64,000 nt of DNA from contig OY282386.1 of NCBI GenBank assembly GCA_958295945.1, forward strand, positions 3,280,204-3,344,203, given 5' to 3'. The notes under the pieces were generated by a model. It saw only the letters and a list, made by a program, of their open reading frames with translations, did not search any database and was not told the origin of the DNA. The translations under genes were made by a program, and so were the position numbers. Shown here one piece after another: positions 26,184 to 36,047 of this stretch (positions are counted from its first letter, which is position 1; each line of letters begins with the position of its first letter). Source of the stretch: Candidatus Poribacteria bacterium. GTDB taxonomy: Bacteria; Poribacteria; WGA-4E; WGA-3G.

Positions 26184-29087
26184 CTATTCTTCATCCAACT
26201 CAACCTTCGACTTCTTGCCACCGTGAATACTCGGCTCTTGACACAACATTTTGCGTAGTAATGCAAGCCCTTCATGCACATCTGGACGTTCCTTTTCGGT
26301 GATACCGAGTACCTCTGATAACAACAAACGATCCAATTCCTGACGCACTGAATCCTCATCCATCTGATTAAAAGGTAACATCTTCTTATGTTTCAGTTGA
26401 TTGAAAATCTGTTCCGCATTTGCCAATGCCTCATCAGAGAGTTCTCGTACATCTAACGTAGACATTGATTCCAAAGAAGCTTTTGAACCTCTGCCACGTC
26501 CTGGGTGCTGCTTACTAGAACTAAGCCAATAGCACAAAAATCCCAACGTGGAATTACCCCATAAGGTCCATACGTAATCATAAACCTGTTTTTCCTTAAA
26601 AACGATGTTGGGAATAGAATCAACACCGATGGAATCTTGTTCGGTAAACATTACAGCAAGGGAGTGCGAATTGAACCCCATATCTCTGTTATAGTGAACC
26701 CTACTATTCAATTCTAATATCTTTTGTGCCTTATTTTTTGCATGCTGGCGGATAAAAGCATGAGAATCGGGTGAAACAACTATTGAACGTTGAATTTTGC
26801 AATCTACTTTCCACAGACACGGATACTCAGCAGTATCGGGACATCCTATTTCAACGTCAAATGCGCCCCTCTTTCCTTGATCGTGGATATCCCGATGATC
26901 TGCCCCAGTTCTAGCAATTTCTGATACTTGACAGATTGAGACATCTATAGCGGTTTTCTGTCGAGGGAGTTGCAACACTCCATTAGCAAGTTGATATGCC
27001 GATTGAACCACAGTCAAGTCTTTGATTCGGCACACTGGCCATCCAACCTCGCCAGATTCCAAGGGCGCGGAGACAGCATGTCCTATGATATCATCACCGA
27101 TCTTGATAAGGTTTCCTTTATTAATTCCACCTTCAAGATTTTGTATATCTTTAAATTCGTGGATACTCCTGGCAACTTCTAAAGCTTCTAGTTCACCATC
27201 AGGGCAACGCGTAAGACATACGAACGTTGCTCGCCCAGTGTTTTTTGATTTTCCTCGAGCAGCGATGATGATACATTCTGCCATGTTAGTATCAGATGAG
27301 AATGTGCAGTTTTTAATGTCTGCATCAGCAATGGTAATAACAATCATGTTGTGGTATTTCTCTGACAACAATTTTCGTACTTTATGCCAACTGTTTCCTA
27401 CGATAGTTGTCACAGGTAAAACAAATGCCATTTTGCCGTTCTGTTTCAGCATCCTATCTGCAAGATCAATAAAGTCCGGACCAAGCCCAGGGTTATTGCC
27501 TCTAAGTTCACATTTCTGTGCTTTCCGTGATGCTTGCATTTTCGCCTTTTCTTTTTTGTCGGCGAAAATACTCTTGGGCAAATTAGAATTACTATCAGCA
27601 CCACTCCGTGTATAGGGAGGATTCTGAATAACGATGTCAAATTCACCATGTTTGAAAGCATCTTTAAGATCTGTTGATTCTGTGCCTTGTCCAGTAGCGG
27701 TTTCCATTGTACTGAGAGGTATGGGCAACGTTCCAGGATCGCTAAGAAGGTTTATGGCACCGATAGCGTAAAGACCATCCATACGTGGTGTGCCATAAGG
27801 CATTGTGTGAATACGTGTGCCACCAATGCGAACATCGGGATAGGTGCTTGCAATAATAGACGCTGTCAGGTGCGCAGCATTCGGTAAAATATCACATCCG
27901 ACGAGATTATTTTCCATCATATATTGATGGATTGTCTCCCCTTTGCCGCCAGTTTGTTCATAAAGCATTAGTAATCTCTGATATACGCCGTTGAGGAGTG
28001 AACCTGTGCCACAGGCGAAATCGGCAATTTTAAGTTTTTTCGGATCGCGGTTAAGTTCTGGTAACGCAAGGGCACAGAGCAGTGCAGAAGATTCGGGACG
28101 GGTATAGTTCGCTTTGAGGATTTTTCGATTGTCAATAAGTTTCTGGAACACTATTCCTGCAAGTTCATGCTCTTGTGCAAGTCCCATCTTTTCTAATTCG
28201 CGGGCGGTATCTCGCAGTACACTCAAAATCTCACCAACGAGTTTATCATCCGCGGCAAGTGTTTCGACAAGTTTGTAGGCAACGTTGAAAATTGGGGCAT
28301 AGTTAACCTTTTGGATTTCTTGCCATGCGTGGAGGATTTCGTCTGAATCAAGTTGTCCATATTCTGCGGTGAGTTCACTGAGTGATGGAACGTTTTCTAA
28401 ATCTGGTTTACGCGCAAGGGAACTTTGGAACACCAACGCGTTGCTAATGATGAGCATTGCCATCTGGGTAGTTTGGTCACCTGGTTCTTGAACGAGAAGT
28501 TCACCTATTCTTTTGCCGATTTGGGGACGTTGTTCAATTGCACTATTGACGATAACCGCAGCATGATGGACACCATTTTCCAGAACTTCGGCTGCTTTTT
28601 CAATTTTGGTGATGGGAGTAGCACCAATGCGAACTGCAGTTGCAATATCGGCAATACTACCGTGTAGCCAACCTTTTTTGGGGAATCTATGGGGTTCATC
28701 AAGGTTGAGAAGAATATACGCGAAGTCTTTTGCGTCATTTAGATTTTCACTAATCTCATCGCGTGGCATTGTGCGGAATCTGTATGGAAGGCGGATAACC
28801 ATTGCACTGGTAAGTCTCTCCCGTGTCATAGCGAGTGTCTTACCTAAGTACTGCTCACGTGCCTGCTTTTCGCCTGTTTCATTGGGGCCGCGCTTGTAGT
28901 CAATTTTTACCTCAACTGCCATTGGGTTTCGTTCAACTGTACGTATAATCGCATCAGGTTTCATTTTATTTTCAACGAGTGGCTTCGTTGTCTGCTCATA
29001 GATTTTCCATTTAGCACTCATCGGCAACAGGATTTCTACGAATAATGTTGTTATGGTGTTTTCGCTGTTTGATGGTTGATGTTGCAT
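26184..29087 (-). CDS. Fused nuclease-N6-adenine methyltransferase (type IIG/I-like)
   Basis: This 967-residue protein has an N-terminal PD-(D/E)XK motif: Pro44-Asp45 in KPDAIIRT and Glu59-x-Lys61 in AVEVKID. A long helical linker leads to an N6-methylase domain with the SAM motif IADFACGTGSLLNGVY and the catalytic FDIVIQNPPYTRSG. The C-terminal third (from about 700) is a probable target-recognition region, including GSKASLESMSTLDVRELSDEAL at its end. This is the type IIG layout of restriction and modification in one chain. No separate HsdS gene is visible. PIN genes follow on the same strand. Confidence 0.85.
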   Translation of the reverse strand: MQHQPSNSENTITTLFVEILLPMSAKWKIYEQTTKPLVENKMKPDAIIRTVERNPMAVEVKIDYKRGPNETGEKQAREQYLGKTLAMTRERLTSAMVIRLPYRFRTMPRDEISENLNDAKDFAYILLNLDEPHRFPKKGWLHGSIADIATAVRIGATPITKIEKAAEVLENGVHHAAVIVNSAIEQRPQIGKRIGELLVQEPGDQTTQMAMLIISNALVFQSSLARKPDLENVPSLSELTAEYGQLDSDEILHAWQEIQKVNYAPIFNVAYKLVETLAADDKLVGEILSVLRDTARELEKMGLAQEHELAGIVFQKLIDNRKILKANYTRPESSALLCALALPELNRDPKKLKIADFACGTGSLLNGVYQRLLMLYEQTGGKGETIHQYMMENNLVGCDILPNAAHLTASIIASTYPDVRIGGTRIHTMPYGTPRMDGLYAIGAINLLSDPGTLPIPLSTMETATGQGTESTDLKDAFKHGEFDIVIQNPPYTRSGADSNSNLPKSIFADKKEKAKMQASRKAQKCELRGNNPGLGPDFIDLADRMLKQNGKMAFVLPVTTIVGNSWHKVRKLLSEKYHNMIVITIADADIKNCTFSSDTNMAECIIIAARGKSKNTGRATFVCLTRCPDGELEALEVARSIHEFKDIQNLEGGINKGNLIKIGDDIIGHAVSAPLESGEVGWPVCRIKDLTVVQSAYQLANGVLQLPRQKTAIDVSICQVSEIARTGADHRDIHDQGKRGAFDVEIGCPDTAEYPCLWKVDCKIQRSIVVSPDSHAFIRQHAKNKAQKILELNSRVHYNRDMGFNSHSLAVMFTEQDSIGVDSIPNIVFKEKQVYDYVWTLWGNSTLGFLCYWLSSSKQHPGRGRGSKASLESMSTLDVRELSDEALANAEQIFNQLKHKKMLPFNQMDEDSVRQELDRLLLSEVLGITEKERPDVHEGLALLRKMLCQEPSIHGGKKSKVELDEE

Positions 29088-29216
29088 GTGATTTCCATAA
29101 ATTAAATTGTTATGCTGTCGTTGATTTAATTATAGCAGTTTAGGAAATATAAATGAATTGATTTAATAATGCCAGTACAATTCAATTCATTCCGTAAACT
29201 TATATAATGATGAATA

Positions 29217-31967
29217 CTATTCAGATTGCAGTTTAGTAAGGATTTGTCGGGCATGTAGACGGGCAGCACTATCATTTGCATGCAGGTCTTTCTCAATCAG
29301 CTGAACGCCAGACTTGTCTCCAAGAGATGCAAGGTCATAAGCTGCAGCACGTTGGATGTTAGGATTGTTATGTGCTAACAGTGCTTTCAAGCCATCCACC
29401 GTTTCAGCTTTCTTCTGGATTTCCGTGATGTTGATATTGGTGTCATAGTATTCTGCATAGAACCACGGATTTCTTAAACTTACGTTAACAACATCCCATG
29501 AGAACCAAATTGGTCTGTTAAGATTATATTTCATGTGGATTTCTCCAAATGATAATTCATCCTTTAAACTCGTTGGGAGTCTAATCTCTTTTGCGTTTGG
29601 TTGGCTTAGTTGAGAGAGTAAAATAGCCGCGGACCTACGTGTTTCTTTATCAGAACTATGTAATTTCCGGTTAGCGAGAGATTTAATCCATTGTAGACAA
29701 GAGTCATCCCCAAGTTGGCTAAGAATATAGGCGATTTCCGCAGAAACACTCCTGTTTCTCGATTGTAGAAAGATTTCTATTAGCGGTTTAATGTCTTTAT
29801 CATCACCTGTTGTGCGTATTTTATATATTACATCTGAAATGATTTCGTTGTATCTATTTTGTCTGCCTAATATTTGAATCCAAAGTTGAGTCATATCGGT
29901 GTCTGCATAATTCAATAAGGCTTTATGGGCAGAAACCTCTAAACTACTACGAGATGAAGAACTGACATTTACGAGTGAGGAACTCAGCAGTTTCAATGGT
30001 TTAATCGCTTCAGGTTTGCGTAACTCACCGAGTTGAAAGCATACATGTTCTAACTGTTTTATGTCGTGATTGTTGATATGATTTGGATCTAACATTTTGA
30101 GCATTGCATTAAATTGCATTGGTGTAGGTTCTTTGATCTCAAAAGAGGCTTTAGGAGAAATGAGCGGCTTTTCCCATGCCATTAGACTAGATTTCATCTG
30201 ACTGCCAAGTGGCGGATTTTTGTCTAAACTTGTCCTCTTGGATGCTGGATTGGGTTTCCAAGGAGAGAAGAACATTTTCAACTGAACAAAATACTGACCC
30301 GATTGGAAGAGACGGTAATTTTTGGAAACTGGAATAATGTTTGTAATCACCGCATTAGGTTGTATTATATTGAAATGTTTAGGGTTCACTGGCAACAGTA
30401 TGACTTCATCGTCTCCATCCTTGGCTACTGTAAGATTATATTCATTTGTATCAATTGAATGATACCTATTACTTTGACCGTAGACTTCTGCCTTAGTCCC
30501 ATCGGGCTGTTGAATCTCTAACTTCAAATAACCTGATGAAACATCTTTTTTGAATCCGATTCTAATTGGATAATCACTTACGTTCCTGATAGTATATTTC
30601 AGAGCAATGGGATGTCTATAATCATACTTCGTTGAAACCATCTCTATTTTTAGTTCTAAAGGGTTTTTCCCAGACAATTCGTCAATTGTCAATAATGCTG
30701 CATTGCGTGTATTTCCTCTACTATCATTTGCAAGTTGTTCTAACTTTGGAATCATCTCTGTAAATTTCATCTTTCGGATAATGTTGATGGCACTGATTCG
30801 CACATCAGGGTTATTATCGTCAAGTAATTGTGGAATGTATTTGTGTATTTCTGCATTGCAAAAGGCACCAAACTTTGTGAGTGTTTCAACTGCCTGCAAC
30901 CGGAGTTGAGAAGATGGGTTCAGTGCAATTGTTCCGACTGCATCAATTGCTTCTGGTCTGTTAAAGGTTGCCAATGCTGTCAAGACTGTCGGTGACGGGT
31001 TTTGTTCTGCGATTTTCACTAATGCGACAAAACCGTCTTGTCCCATGTCTTTTAGAGCGTTTACCATTGCAGATTTTAATGCTTCATTTTCAGTTTCAAT
31101 ACATTCCGATTCAAAAACAGGGATAAATTCTTTATTTTTAACTTTTCGTAATACCTTAAAGATTCTTCGTTTTACGTCAACGGATTCAGTGGATTTTACT
31201 GTATCCAACAATTTTTGCATACTTGACTGACCAAATTGAGCCATGCGGTTTAATACAGATGGGGAAATACTGCTTGCAACACGACTGCCAAGGTCAGAAT
31301 CGGAATCCATTGCTTCCAATAGGATTGAAACGGTTCTGGGCTCATCAATTTGTGCTGTTTTTTGTAGCGTTTCTTTCAGTATGTCGATTTCATTGATGTT
31401 TGGATATTTAAGTATTTTAAGGAGTTCTGGTATTGCGCGTTTGTCTTGGAAATCAGCTAAAACGAATACCGCTTCTCTTCGTTTTTCTGGTGCTGTTCTG
31501 GGATTATTTATTTGCTTAACAAGATATGGAATGCCCCGTTCATCTTTCATTTTCAATAGGACATCAACTGCAATTCTTTGGGTTGCTGGATCAGCATCAA
31601 GGTGTTTAGCCATAAATTTTTTTGTAAATTCAGCATCTATGCTAGCCATAATATGTGCAGACTTACGTTGCATCCAAACGTCTTCATGATGTATGAAGAC
31701 TACGGAAAGGGCAGACATTACGCCATGTTCTGGATAATAATATTGAATAGAAAGAATGGCATTTCTTCGGGTTCGCTGATCATCATTTGTCAAGTTTTTA
31801 ATCAGAAACGGAATTGCCTCATCACCCATCAGGAAAAGTTCATATCCCAATCGATTTGTGTCATCCCATCTGGTTTCCAGCATGTTTAGTATCTTGTTTT
31901 CATCAGCATGTGTTGTAGCACACAATATTACTAATAACAGAGAGATTATGCATATCAAGTATTTCAT
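29217..31967 (-). CDS. Exported HEAT-repeat protein
   Basis: This 916-residue protein has a signal peptide (MKYLICIISLLLVILCATTHA). Residues 30-420 are HEAT/PBS-lyase-like repeats (for example DERGIPYLVKQINNPRTAPEKRREAV in pieces). A beta-rich middle domain of about 200 residues follows, containing IALKYTIRNVSDYPIRIGF, and then another run of HEAT repeats to the end. This points to a periplasmic scaffold. There is no catalytic motif. The promoter region lies between it and the divergent coaE gene. Confidence 0.8.
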   Translation of the reverse strand: MKYLICIISLLLVILCATTHADENKILNMLETRWDDTNRLGYELFLMGDEAIPFLIKNLTNDDQRTRRNAILSIQYYYPEHGVMSALSVVFIHHEDVWMQRKSAHIMASIDAEFTKKFMAKHLDADPATQRIAVDVLLKMKDERGIPYLVKQINNPRTAPEKRREAVFVLADFQDKRAIPELLKILKYPNINEIDILKETLQKTAQIDEPRTVSILLEAMDSDSDLGSRVASSISPSVLNRMAQFGQSSMQKLLDTVKSTESVDVKRRIFKVLRKVKNKEFIPVFESECIETENEALKSAMVNALKDMGQDGFVALVKIAEQNPSPTVLTALATFNRPEAIDAVGTIALNPSSQLRLQAVETLTKFGAFCNAEIHKYIPQLLDDNNPDVRISAINIIRKMKFTEMIPKLEQLANDSRGNTRNAALLTIDELSGKNPLELKIEMVSTKYDYRHPIALKYTIRNVSDYPIRIGFKKDVSSGYLKLEIQQPDGTKAEVYGQSNRYHSIDTNEYNLTVAKDGDDEVILLPVNPKHFNIIQPNAVITNIIPVSKNYRLFQSGQYFVQLKMFFSPWKPNPASKRTSLDKNPPLGSQMKSSLMAWEKPLISPKASFEIKEPTPMQFNAMLKMLDPNHINNHDIKQLEHVCFQLGELRKPEAIKPLKLLSSSLVNVSSSSRSSLEVSAHKALLNYADTDMTQLWIQILGRQNRYNEIISDVIYKIRTTGDDKDIKPLIEIFLQSRNRSVSAEIAYILSQLGDDSCLQWIKSLANRKLHSSDKETRRSAAILLSQLSQPNAKEIRLPTSLKDELSFGEIHMKYNLNRPIWFSWDVVNVSLRNPWFYAEYYDTNINITEIQKKAETVDGLKALLAHNNPNIQRAAAYDLASLGDKSGVQLIEKDLHANDSAARLHARQILTKLQSE

Positions 31968-32056
31968 TGTTAACTCCAGAAGTTGTCATATAGTCAATTG
32001 TATCAGAAATAGACTGAGTGTATCAATATGTTTTAGAATTCAAAGTGTGTAAATTA

Positions 32057-32085
32057 TTGTGTTATTTTACTCCATGCATTATACT
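32057..32085 (+). promoter_or_regulatory. Promoter placing the coaE start at the 5' end of its mRNA
   Basis: TTGTGT (32057-32062), a 17-base spacer and TATACT (32080-32085) would start transcription at about 32092, next to the ATG at 32093. No ribosome site precedes the ATG. Leaderless translation is therefore likely. Confidence 0.4.
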
Positions 32086-32092
32086 GCATTAT

Positions 32093-32737
32093 ATGAAATC
32101 AGAAACAAAAAAGGATCGTGGTATTATCGTCGGCATAACCGGTGGTATAGCATGCGGCAAAACAAAGGTATCAGAATTACTAGCCGAAAAAGGGGCAATA
32201 CCGATTAACGTTGACGAGATTGGTCATCAACTCCTTAGGTTTGACAGTCCTGTTATTGATGAACTGATTGAGACATTTGGGACTGAGATACTTGATCAAT
32301 CGGGAGATGTCAGCAGAAAGAAATTGGGGGCAATCGTTTTTAACGATAAGTCCGCACGTGAACGACTCAATGCCATTCTACATCCACTGATCATTCACCG
32401 TTCCCATTCCCGTGCTCAACAACTTGTTCATGAGGATCCGTCTTGTGTAGTATTGCTTGATGCCCCACTGCTTATTGAAGCAGGTGCTTATGATTCTGTT
32501 GATTTGATTGTCGTTGTAACCGCTTCAAACGAAACACAATTGCAACGGATATTAGAACGTAGTCAAGAACAGAACCGTCCACTCACTGAAGCCGACGCTC
32601 AATCACGTATTGACTCACAAATGCCTTTATCTGAAAAGGTGAAGTATGCTGATGTCGTCATTGAAAATGAAGGATCTCTTGAAGAACTACAGAAGCAGGT
32701 AGAGTCATTATGGGATAAACTTCATAAAGACTTATGA
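32093..32737 (+). CDS. coaE: Dephospho-CoA kinase
   Basis: This enzyme catalyses the last step of coenzyme A synthesis: ATP-dependent phosphorylation of dephospho-CoA at the 3'-hydroxyl. The 214-residue protein has the P-loop VGITGGIACGKTKVSELL and the NVDEIGHQL motif with the catalytic-site Asp. It also has RKKLGAIVFNDKSARERLNAILHP, VVLLDAPLLIEAG and RILERSQEQNRPLTEADAQSRIDSQM in pieces, all family-specific. The reading frame continues upstream to 32018, but the ATG at 32093 best matches the family start and the promoter position. Confidence 0.95.
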   Translation: MKSETKKDRGIIVGITGGIACGKTKVSELLAEKGAIPINVDEIGHQLLRFDSPVIDELIETFGTEILDQSGDVSRKKLGAIVFNDKSARERLNAILHPLIIHRSHSRAQQLVHEDPSCVVLLDAPLLIEAGAYDSVDLIVVVTASNETQLQRILERSQEQNRPLTEADAQSRIDSQMPLSEKVKYADVVIENEGSLEELQKQVESLWDKLHKDL

Positions 32738-33817
32738 GGCGTTCCAAAGCACATTTATGGCATTTGCTTTGATAACACAGTAGACGTCCTTACCATTACT
32801 CAGTTGGAGTTGGTCCCTTGCTTCATGCGTAATTTTAACGGAGAGTCTATACCCCTCAACCAGAATTGATACGATTATTTGGTCATCAACGCCATCAATT
32901 GTGCCCCGTAGAATGTTTCTTGCACTAATTGGTAAATTGGGTTCAAGAGAAATTATAATGTCCTCTGCGCGGATGGCTATAGGCACAAGGTTACCTATTT
33001 CAGTATCTATGAAAGGAATTACAAGAAGTTGATTACCAATTTCTAATTCCGTTACACCTCGCTGTTCATCTGAGTTTGCTACTGGGAGTGAGAATATATT
33101 TTCCACACCTATCATATTTGCTATAGGTAACGCTGAAGGTGCGGTTAGCAACTGATGCGGTTCTCCATTGGCGATAATCTTTCCTTCCGAGAGAAGAAAT
33201 GCCTCGTCAGCAAGTGCCATTGCTTCAGATATGGCATGCGTGACATAGATGATTGGTATCTCAAATTCGTTTTTGATGTGATGTAGATATGGAATAATCC
33301 TGCTTTTCAGTCCACCATCCAATGATGCAAGTGGTTCATCCATCAGAAGCAGACGTGGTTCCATTGCCAGTGCACGTGCAATCGCAACCCGTTGACGTTG
33401 TCCTCCCGATAGTTGATTCGGATATCGTTGTAGTAAATCGGCAATTTCAAGTGTGTCAAGCACTTGGGAAAGACTATATCGATTTTTACGCTTCGTCTTA
33501 GATTGACCATAACGAATATTCTTTTCAACTGTAAGATGGGGAAATAGGTGTCCTTCTTGAAATATATATCCGATTCGGCGTTTATCGGGTGGCACACTGA
33601 TTTTCAAATCGGTGTCAAATAGTTTGTTGTTACCAAAAAGGATCTGCCCTTTATCAGGCGAGAGTGTTCCACTGATACAGTTGAGCAGTGTTGTTTTTCC
33701 GCTACCAGATGCACCTAAAAAGGCAGTTACCTTTTGATGCAGTTCACAATCAACATCTAATATAAATTTACCGAGACTTTTCTTTATATTGAGTAGAATA
33801 TTATACTTATCGGACAT
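32732..33817 (-). CDS. modC: Molybdate ABC transporter ATP-binding protein
   Basis: This cytoplasmic ATPase powers molybdate import. The 361-residue protein has Walker A GASGSGKTTLLN, the ABC signature LSGGQRQRVAIARAL, Walker B LLLMDEPLASLD and H-loop IIYVTHAISEAMALADE. A C-terminal TOBE/MOP-like region (about 280-361) includes ISARNILRGTIDGVDDQI, as in ModC. The start ATG at 33817 is preferred over a TTG three codons earlier. Upstream are modA, modB and a Gly/Asp-rich small gene. Its stop overlaps the convergent coaE 3' end by a few bases. Confidence 0.9.
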   Translation of the reverse strand: MSDKYNILLNIKKSLGKFILDVDCELHQKVTAFLGASGSGKTTLLNCISGTLSPDKGQILFGNNKLFDTDLKISVPPDKRRIGYIFQEGHLFPHLTVEKNIRYGQSKTKRKNRYSLSQVLDTLEIADLLQRYPNQLSGGQRQRVAIARALAMEPRLLLMDEPLASLDGGLKSRIIPYLHHIKNEFEIPIIYVTHAISEAMALADEAFLLSEGKIIANGEPHQLLTAPSALPIANMIGVENIFSLPVANSDEQRGVTELEIGNQLLVIPFIDTEIGNLVPIAIRAEDIIISLEPNLPISARNILRGTIDGVDDQIIVSILVEGYRLSVKITHEARDQLQLSNGKDVYCVIKANAINVLWNAS

Positions 33818-33860
33818 ATTTGCCAAACATTATAGTTGAAAAAGGTAGGTTTCCAGCAAT

Positions 33861-34175
33861 TTATTCAAAACCACCACCATCAAATCCTCCCCCACCATCA
33901 AATCCTCCCCCACCGTCAAAACCACCACCGTCGAATCCGCCGCCATCACTTCCACCAGAATCCGCATCTCCAGAAGTATCATTATCTAACATACTGCCAA
34001 GAATTAGACCCGTGAAAAGTGCATCTTCCGTATCACTATTGGGGTCAACGGAATCAGCACCATCACCGTGCCTTCTCTTTCTATTCTGAGATTTGCCTTT
34101 ATTTGTAGATTTAACTATAGCAACTAAAATAACAAAAAATGCTATCGTGACTAAGAAAAACACAAAAGTTCCCAT
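33861..34175 (-). CDS. Small membrane protein with Gly/Asp/Phe-repeat tail
   Basis: This 104-residue protein consists of one N-terminal transmembrane helix (TFVFFLVTIAFFVILVAIV), a basic stretch (KGKSQNRKRRHG), an acidic linker and a C-terminal tail of repeated GGGFDG units. A strong ribosome site (AAGGAG) precedes the ATG. It lies between modB and modC, an unusual place. The tail resembles the Gly-rich ends of TPM-domain proteins and some secreted adhesins, but the catalytic part of those families is absent. Its role is unknown. The repeated codons (mostly GGx, GAx) make replication slippage likely. Confidence 0.7.
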   Translation of the reverse strand: MGTFVFFLVTIAFFVILVAIVKSTNKGKSQNRKRRHGDGADSVDPNSDTEDALFTGLILGSMLDNDTSGDADSGGSDGGGFDGGGFDGGGGFDGGGGFDGGGFE

Positions 34176-34323
34176 CTTTTTCTCCTTTTAAATCTGCTGT
34201 TATCACTAAGTCCAGCAAAGTTTTTAATTGTAGATACCCACCCTACAATGTGTGAATGGTTTCCGATATTGAGAATTACCAAAAAATAAATTAATCTTCA
34301 TCAAAGCACACCTAACTGTTGTT

Positions 34324-34989
34324 CTACCGCAGGTTAATTCGTTCTGTCATCCATATAGCAACGAACGCAAGTATTGTTGAAATTAGAACTAATCGGTAAG
34401 CAGTAATATCATCACCCAGCTGCACCGATTGAAAAATTGCCAACGCAATGGTCTGCGTTTTACCGGGGATATTCCCTACCACCATCATTGTTGCCCCGAA
34501 CTCCCCAAGACTCTTTGAAAATCCAAGAATACCTCCACTTATTATCCCACGATACGCCATCGGTACAGTTATCGTCCAAAAGACTTTGATAGGTGAAGCA
34601 CCGAGTGTTCGTGCAGCATTTTCAAGTTCTGATGGCACGGATACCATACCTGTCATGATGCCCCGAACTAACAGTGGAAACGATATTACCGATACAGCAA
34701 TTACAACAGCAAATTGTGTAAAAACAATCTCTATATTGAAAAAGTTAGACAATATACTGCCAACAGGTCCGTTTTTACCCAATAATATTAGGAGCAGATA
34801 ACCACTGACTACAGGTGGCAGAACCAGTGGTAACATCACTAATGTATTGAGAAATGTCTTCCCTGGAAATTCTCGTTTTGCTAGCAGCCATCCTACGAAC
34901 ATTCCTGGTGGAAACATTACAACGAGGCTAAGCAAGGCAACCTTTATAGATAGGACAAGAGCAGAAACTTCAGCAGGTGTAATCCTCAT
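34324..34989 (-). CDS. modB: Molybdate ABC transporter permease
   Basis: This 221-residue inner-membrane subunit of the molybdate importer has five or so helices. It begins ALVLSIKVALLSLVVMFPPGMFVGWLLA, typical of ModB. The EAA coupling loop is visible as ELENAARTLGASPIKVFWTITVP, and GFSKSLGEFGATMMVVGNIPGKTQT is a family signature. The preceding modA ends 20 bases upstream. The operon order modA-modB-(small gene)-modC is normal apart from the inserted small gene. Confidence 0.93.
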   Translation of the reverse strand: MRITPAEVSALVLSIKVALLSLVVMFPPGMFVGWLLAKREFPGKTFLNTLVMLPLVLPPVVSGYLLLILLGKNGPVGSILSNFFNIEIVFTQFAVVIAVSVISFPLLVRGIMTGMVSVPSELENAARTLGASPIKVFWTITVPMAYRGIISGGILGFSKSLGEFGATMMVVGNIPGKTQTIALAIFQSVQLGDDITAYRLVLISTILAFVAIWMTERINLR

Positions 34990-35009
34990 TGTGATGAATC
35001 AGTTCTACG

Positions 35010-35813
35010 TTATTTTGCGGATGTAGGAGATAGACATGTAAATCCGTGTTTTTCAAATATCTCTGTTGCAATGGGTTCTTTTAAAAATGCGAGAAACGTT
35101 TCTGCAAAATCTTTATTATTGCTGTTCTTTAAAATAACCGCGGGATAGACTATTCTTGAATGCGTTTCGTCGGAAAATTTGAATAGAACTTTGACCTTGT
35201 TCGTAACATTTGTATCGGTTTCATATACAATTGCAATATCTACATTTCCTGATGTAAGATATGCAAGCGTTGCACGCACATTTGTGCCAAAGATGAGTTT
35301 CGGCTTAAACTTCTCCCACAATCCAAAGTGTTCCAATGCCTCTTGTGCGTAGCTTCCAGCAGGAACAATTTCAGGATGTCCCATCGCAATTCGCTTTATA
35401 GATGTATCCAACAACTCTGTGATATTTTCAATATTTATCTTTGTATTCTTCTGAGATACAACGACTAAACGGTTTGTCAACACATCCGTTCTTGTTCCAT
35501 CTTCAAGTAAACCGCGTGCGTCTAAGGCATCAACCTGAATGGGACTTGCTGAAATGAATACATCTGCTGATGCCCCTTTTTCTAATTGACGTTGAAGCGT
35601 TGTAGATGCAGCCAAGTTATAATGCACACGAATGTCTTGGTGTTCGGTAAATTGTGCTCCAATTTCAGTGAGCGCATCGGATAAACTTATAGCCGCAAAG
35701 ACATGTAACTCACGTTGTTTCTGTTTGTCTGATTGACATCCCGATATACCGTAGGAGATGAGTAGAATTATCAATAGAGAACACGCAAGAGCGTCACGTT
35801 GCACTATCTTCAT
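35010..35813 (-). CDS. modA: Molybdate-binding lipoprotein
   Basis: This periplasmic molybdate/tungstate-binding protein has 267 residues. The N-terminus is a lipoprotein signal with a lipobox (LISYGISGCQSDK), so the mature protein is anchored at Cys. The binding-site sequences are typical: VFAAISLSDALTEIGAQF (anion-contact Ser), NLAASTTLQRQLEKGASADVFISA, and VPAGSYAQEAL. A GAGG site lies nine bases upstream. It is the first gene of the mod operon. No molybdate riboswitch or ModE site could be recognised in the short leader. Confidence 0.93.
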   Translation of the reverse strand: MKIVQRDALACSLLIILLISYGISGCQSDKQKQRELHVFAAISLSDALTEIGAQFTEHQDIRVHYNLAASTTLQRQLEKGASADVFISASPIQVDALDARGLLEDGTRTDVLTNRLVVVSQKNTKINIENITELLDTSIKRIAMGHPEIVPAGSYAQEALEHFGLWEKFKPKLIFGTNVRATLAYLTSGNVDIAIVYETDTNVTNKVKVLFKFSDETHSRIVYPAVILKNSNNKDFAETFLAFLKEPIATEIFEKHGFTCLSPTSAK

Positions 35814-35990
35814 CTTGAAGACCTCATTTCATATAGTCTACCAGGTAATGTGTTATCTGTCAAGTATCATGCGGGTGTGTAAAGTTTTTGGCACTAAACT
35901 CAATATCCGATGAAATGGACACGTTTTTCCAAAAAACTGTAAAATATTAAAAGAAATGTTAAAAATTGTAAATAATAACTTGACTTAAGT

Positions 35991-36020
35991 AATTTGATTG
36001 TGTTATAATATACGTCACAT
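35991..36020 (+). promoter_or_regulatory. Internal promoter of MITE 1
   Basis: TTGACT, an 18-base spacer and TATAAT lie upstream of the short frame in this copy. The copy at 53 kb has the perfect consensus TTGACA and TATAAT with the same spacer. Conservation of the promoter across three copies suggests the element is transcribed. Confidence 0.6.
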
Positions 36021-36047
36021 ATAACTTGTTGAATAAGGAAGAGAATT

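Noticed and set aside
33820-34089. Proline-rich 89-codon frame on the plus strand
   Set aside because: It is the complement of the Gly/Asp repeat tail of the minus-strand gene, which has a good ribosome site and a membrane helix.
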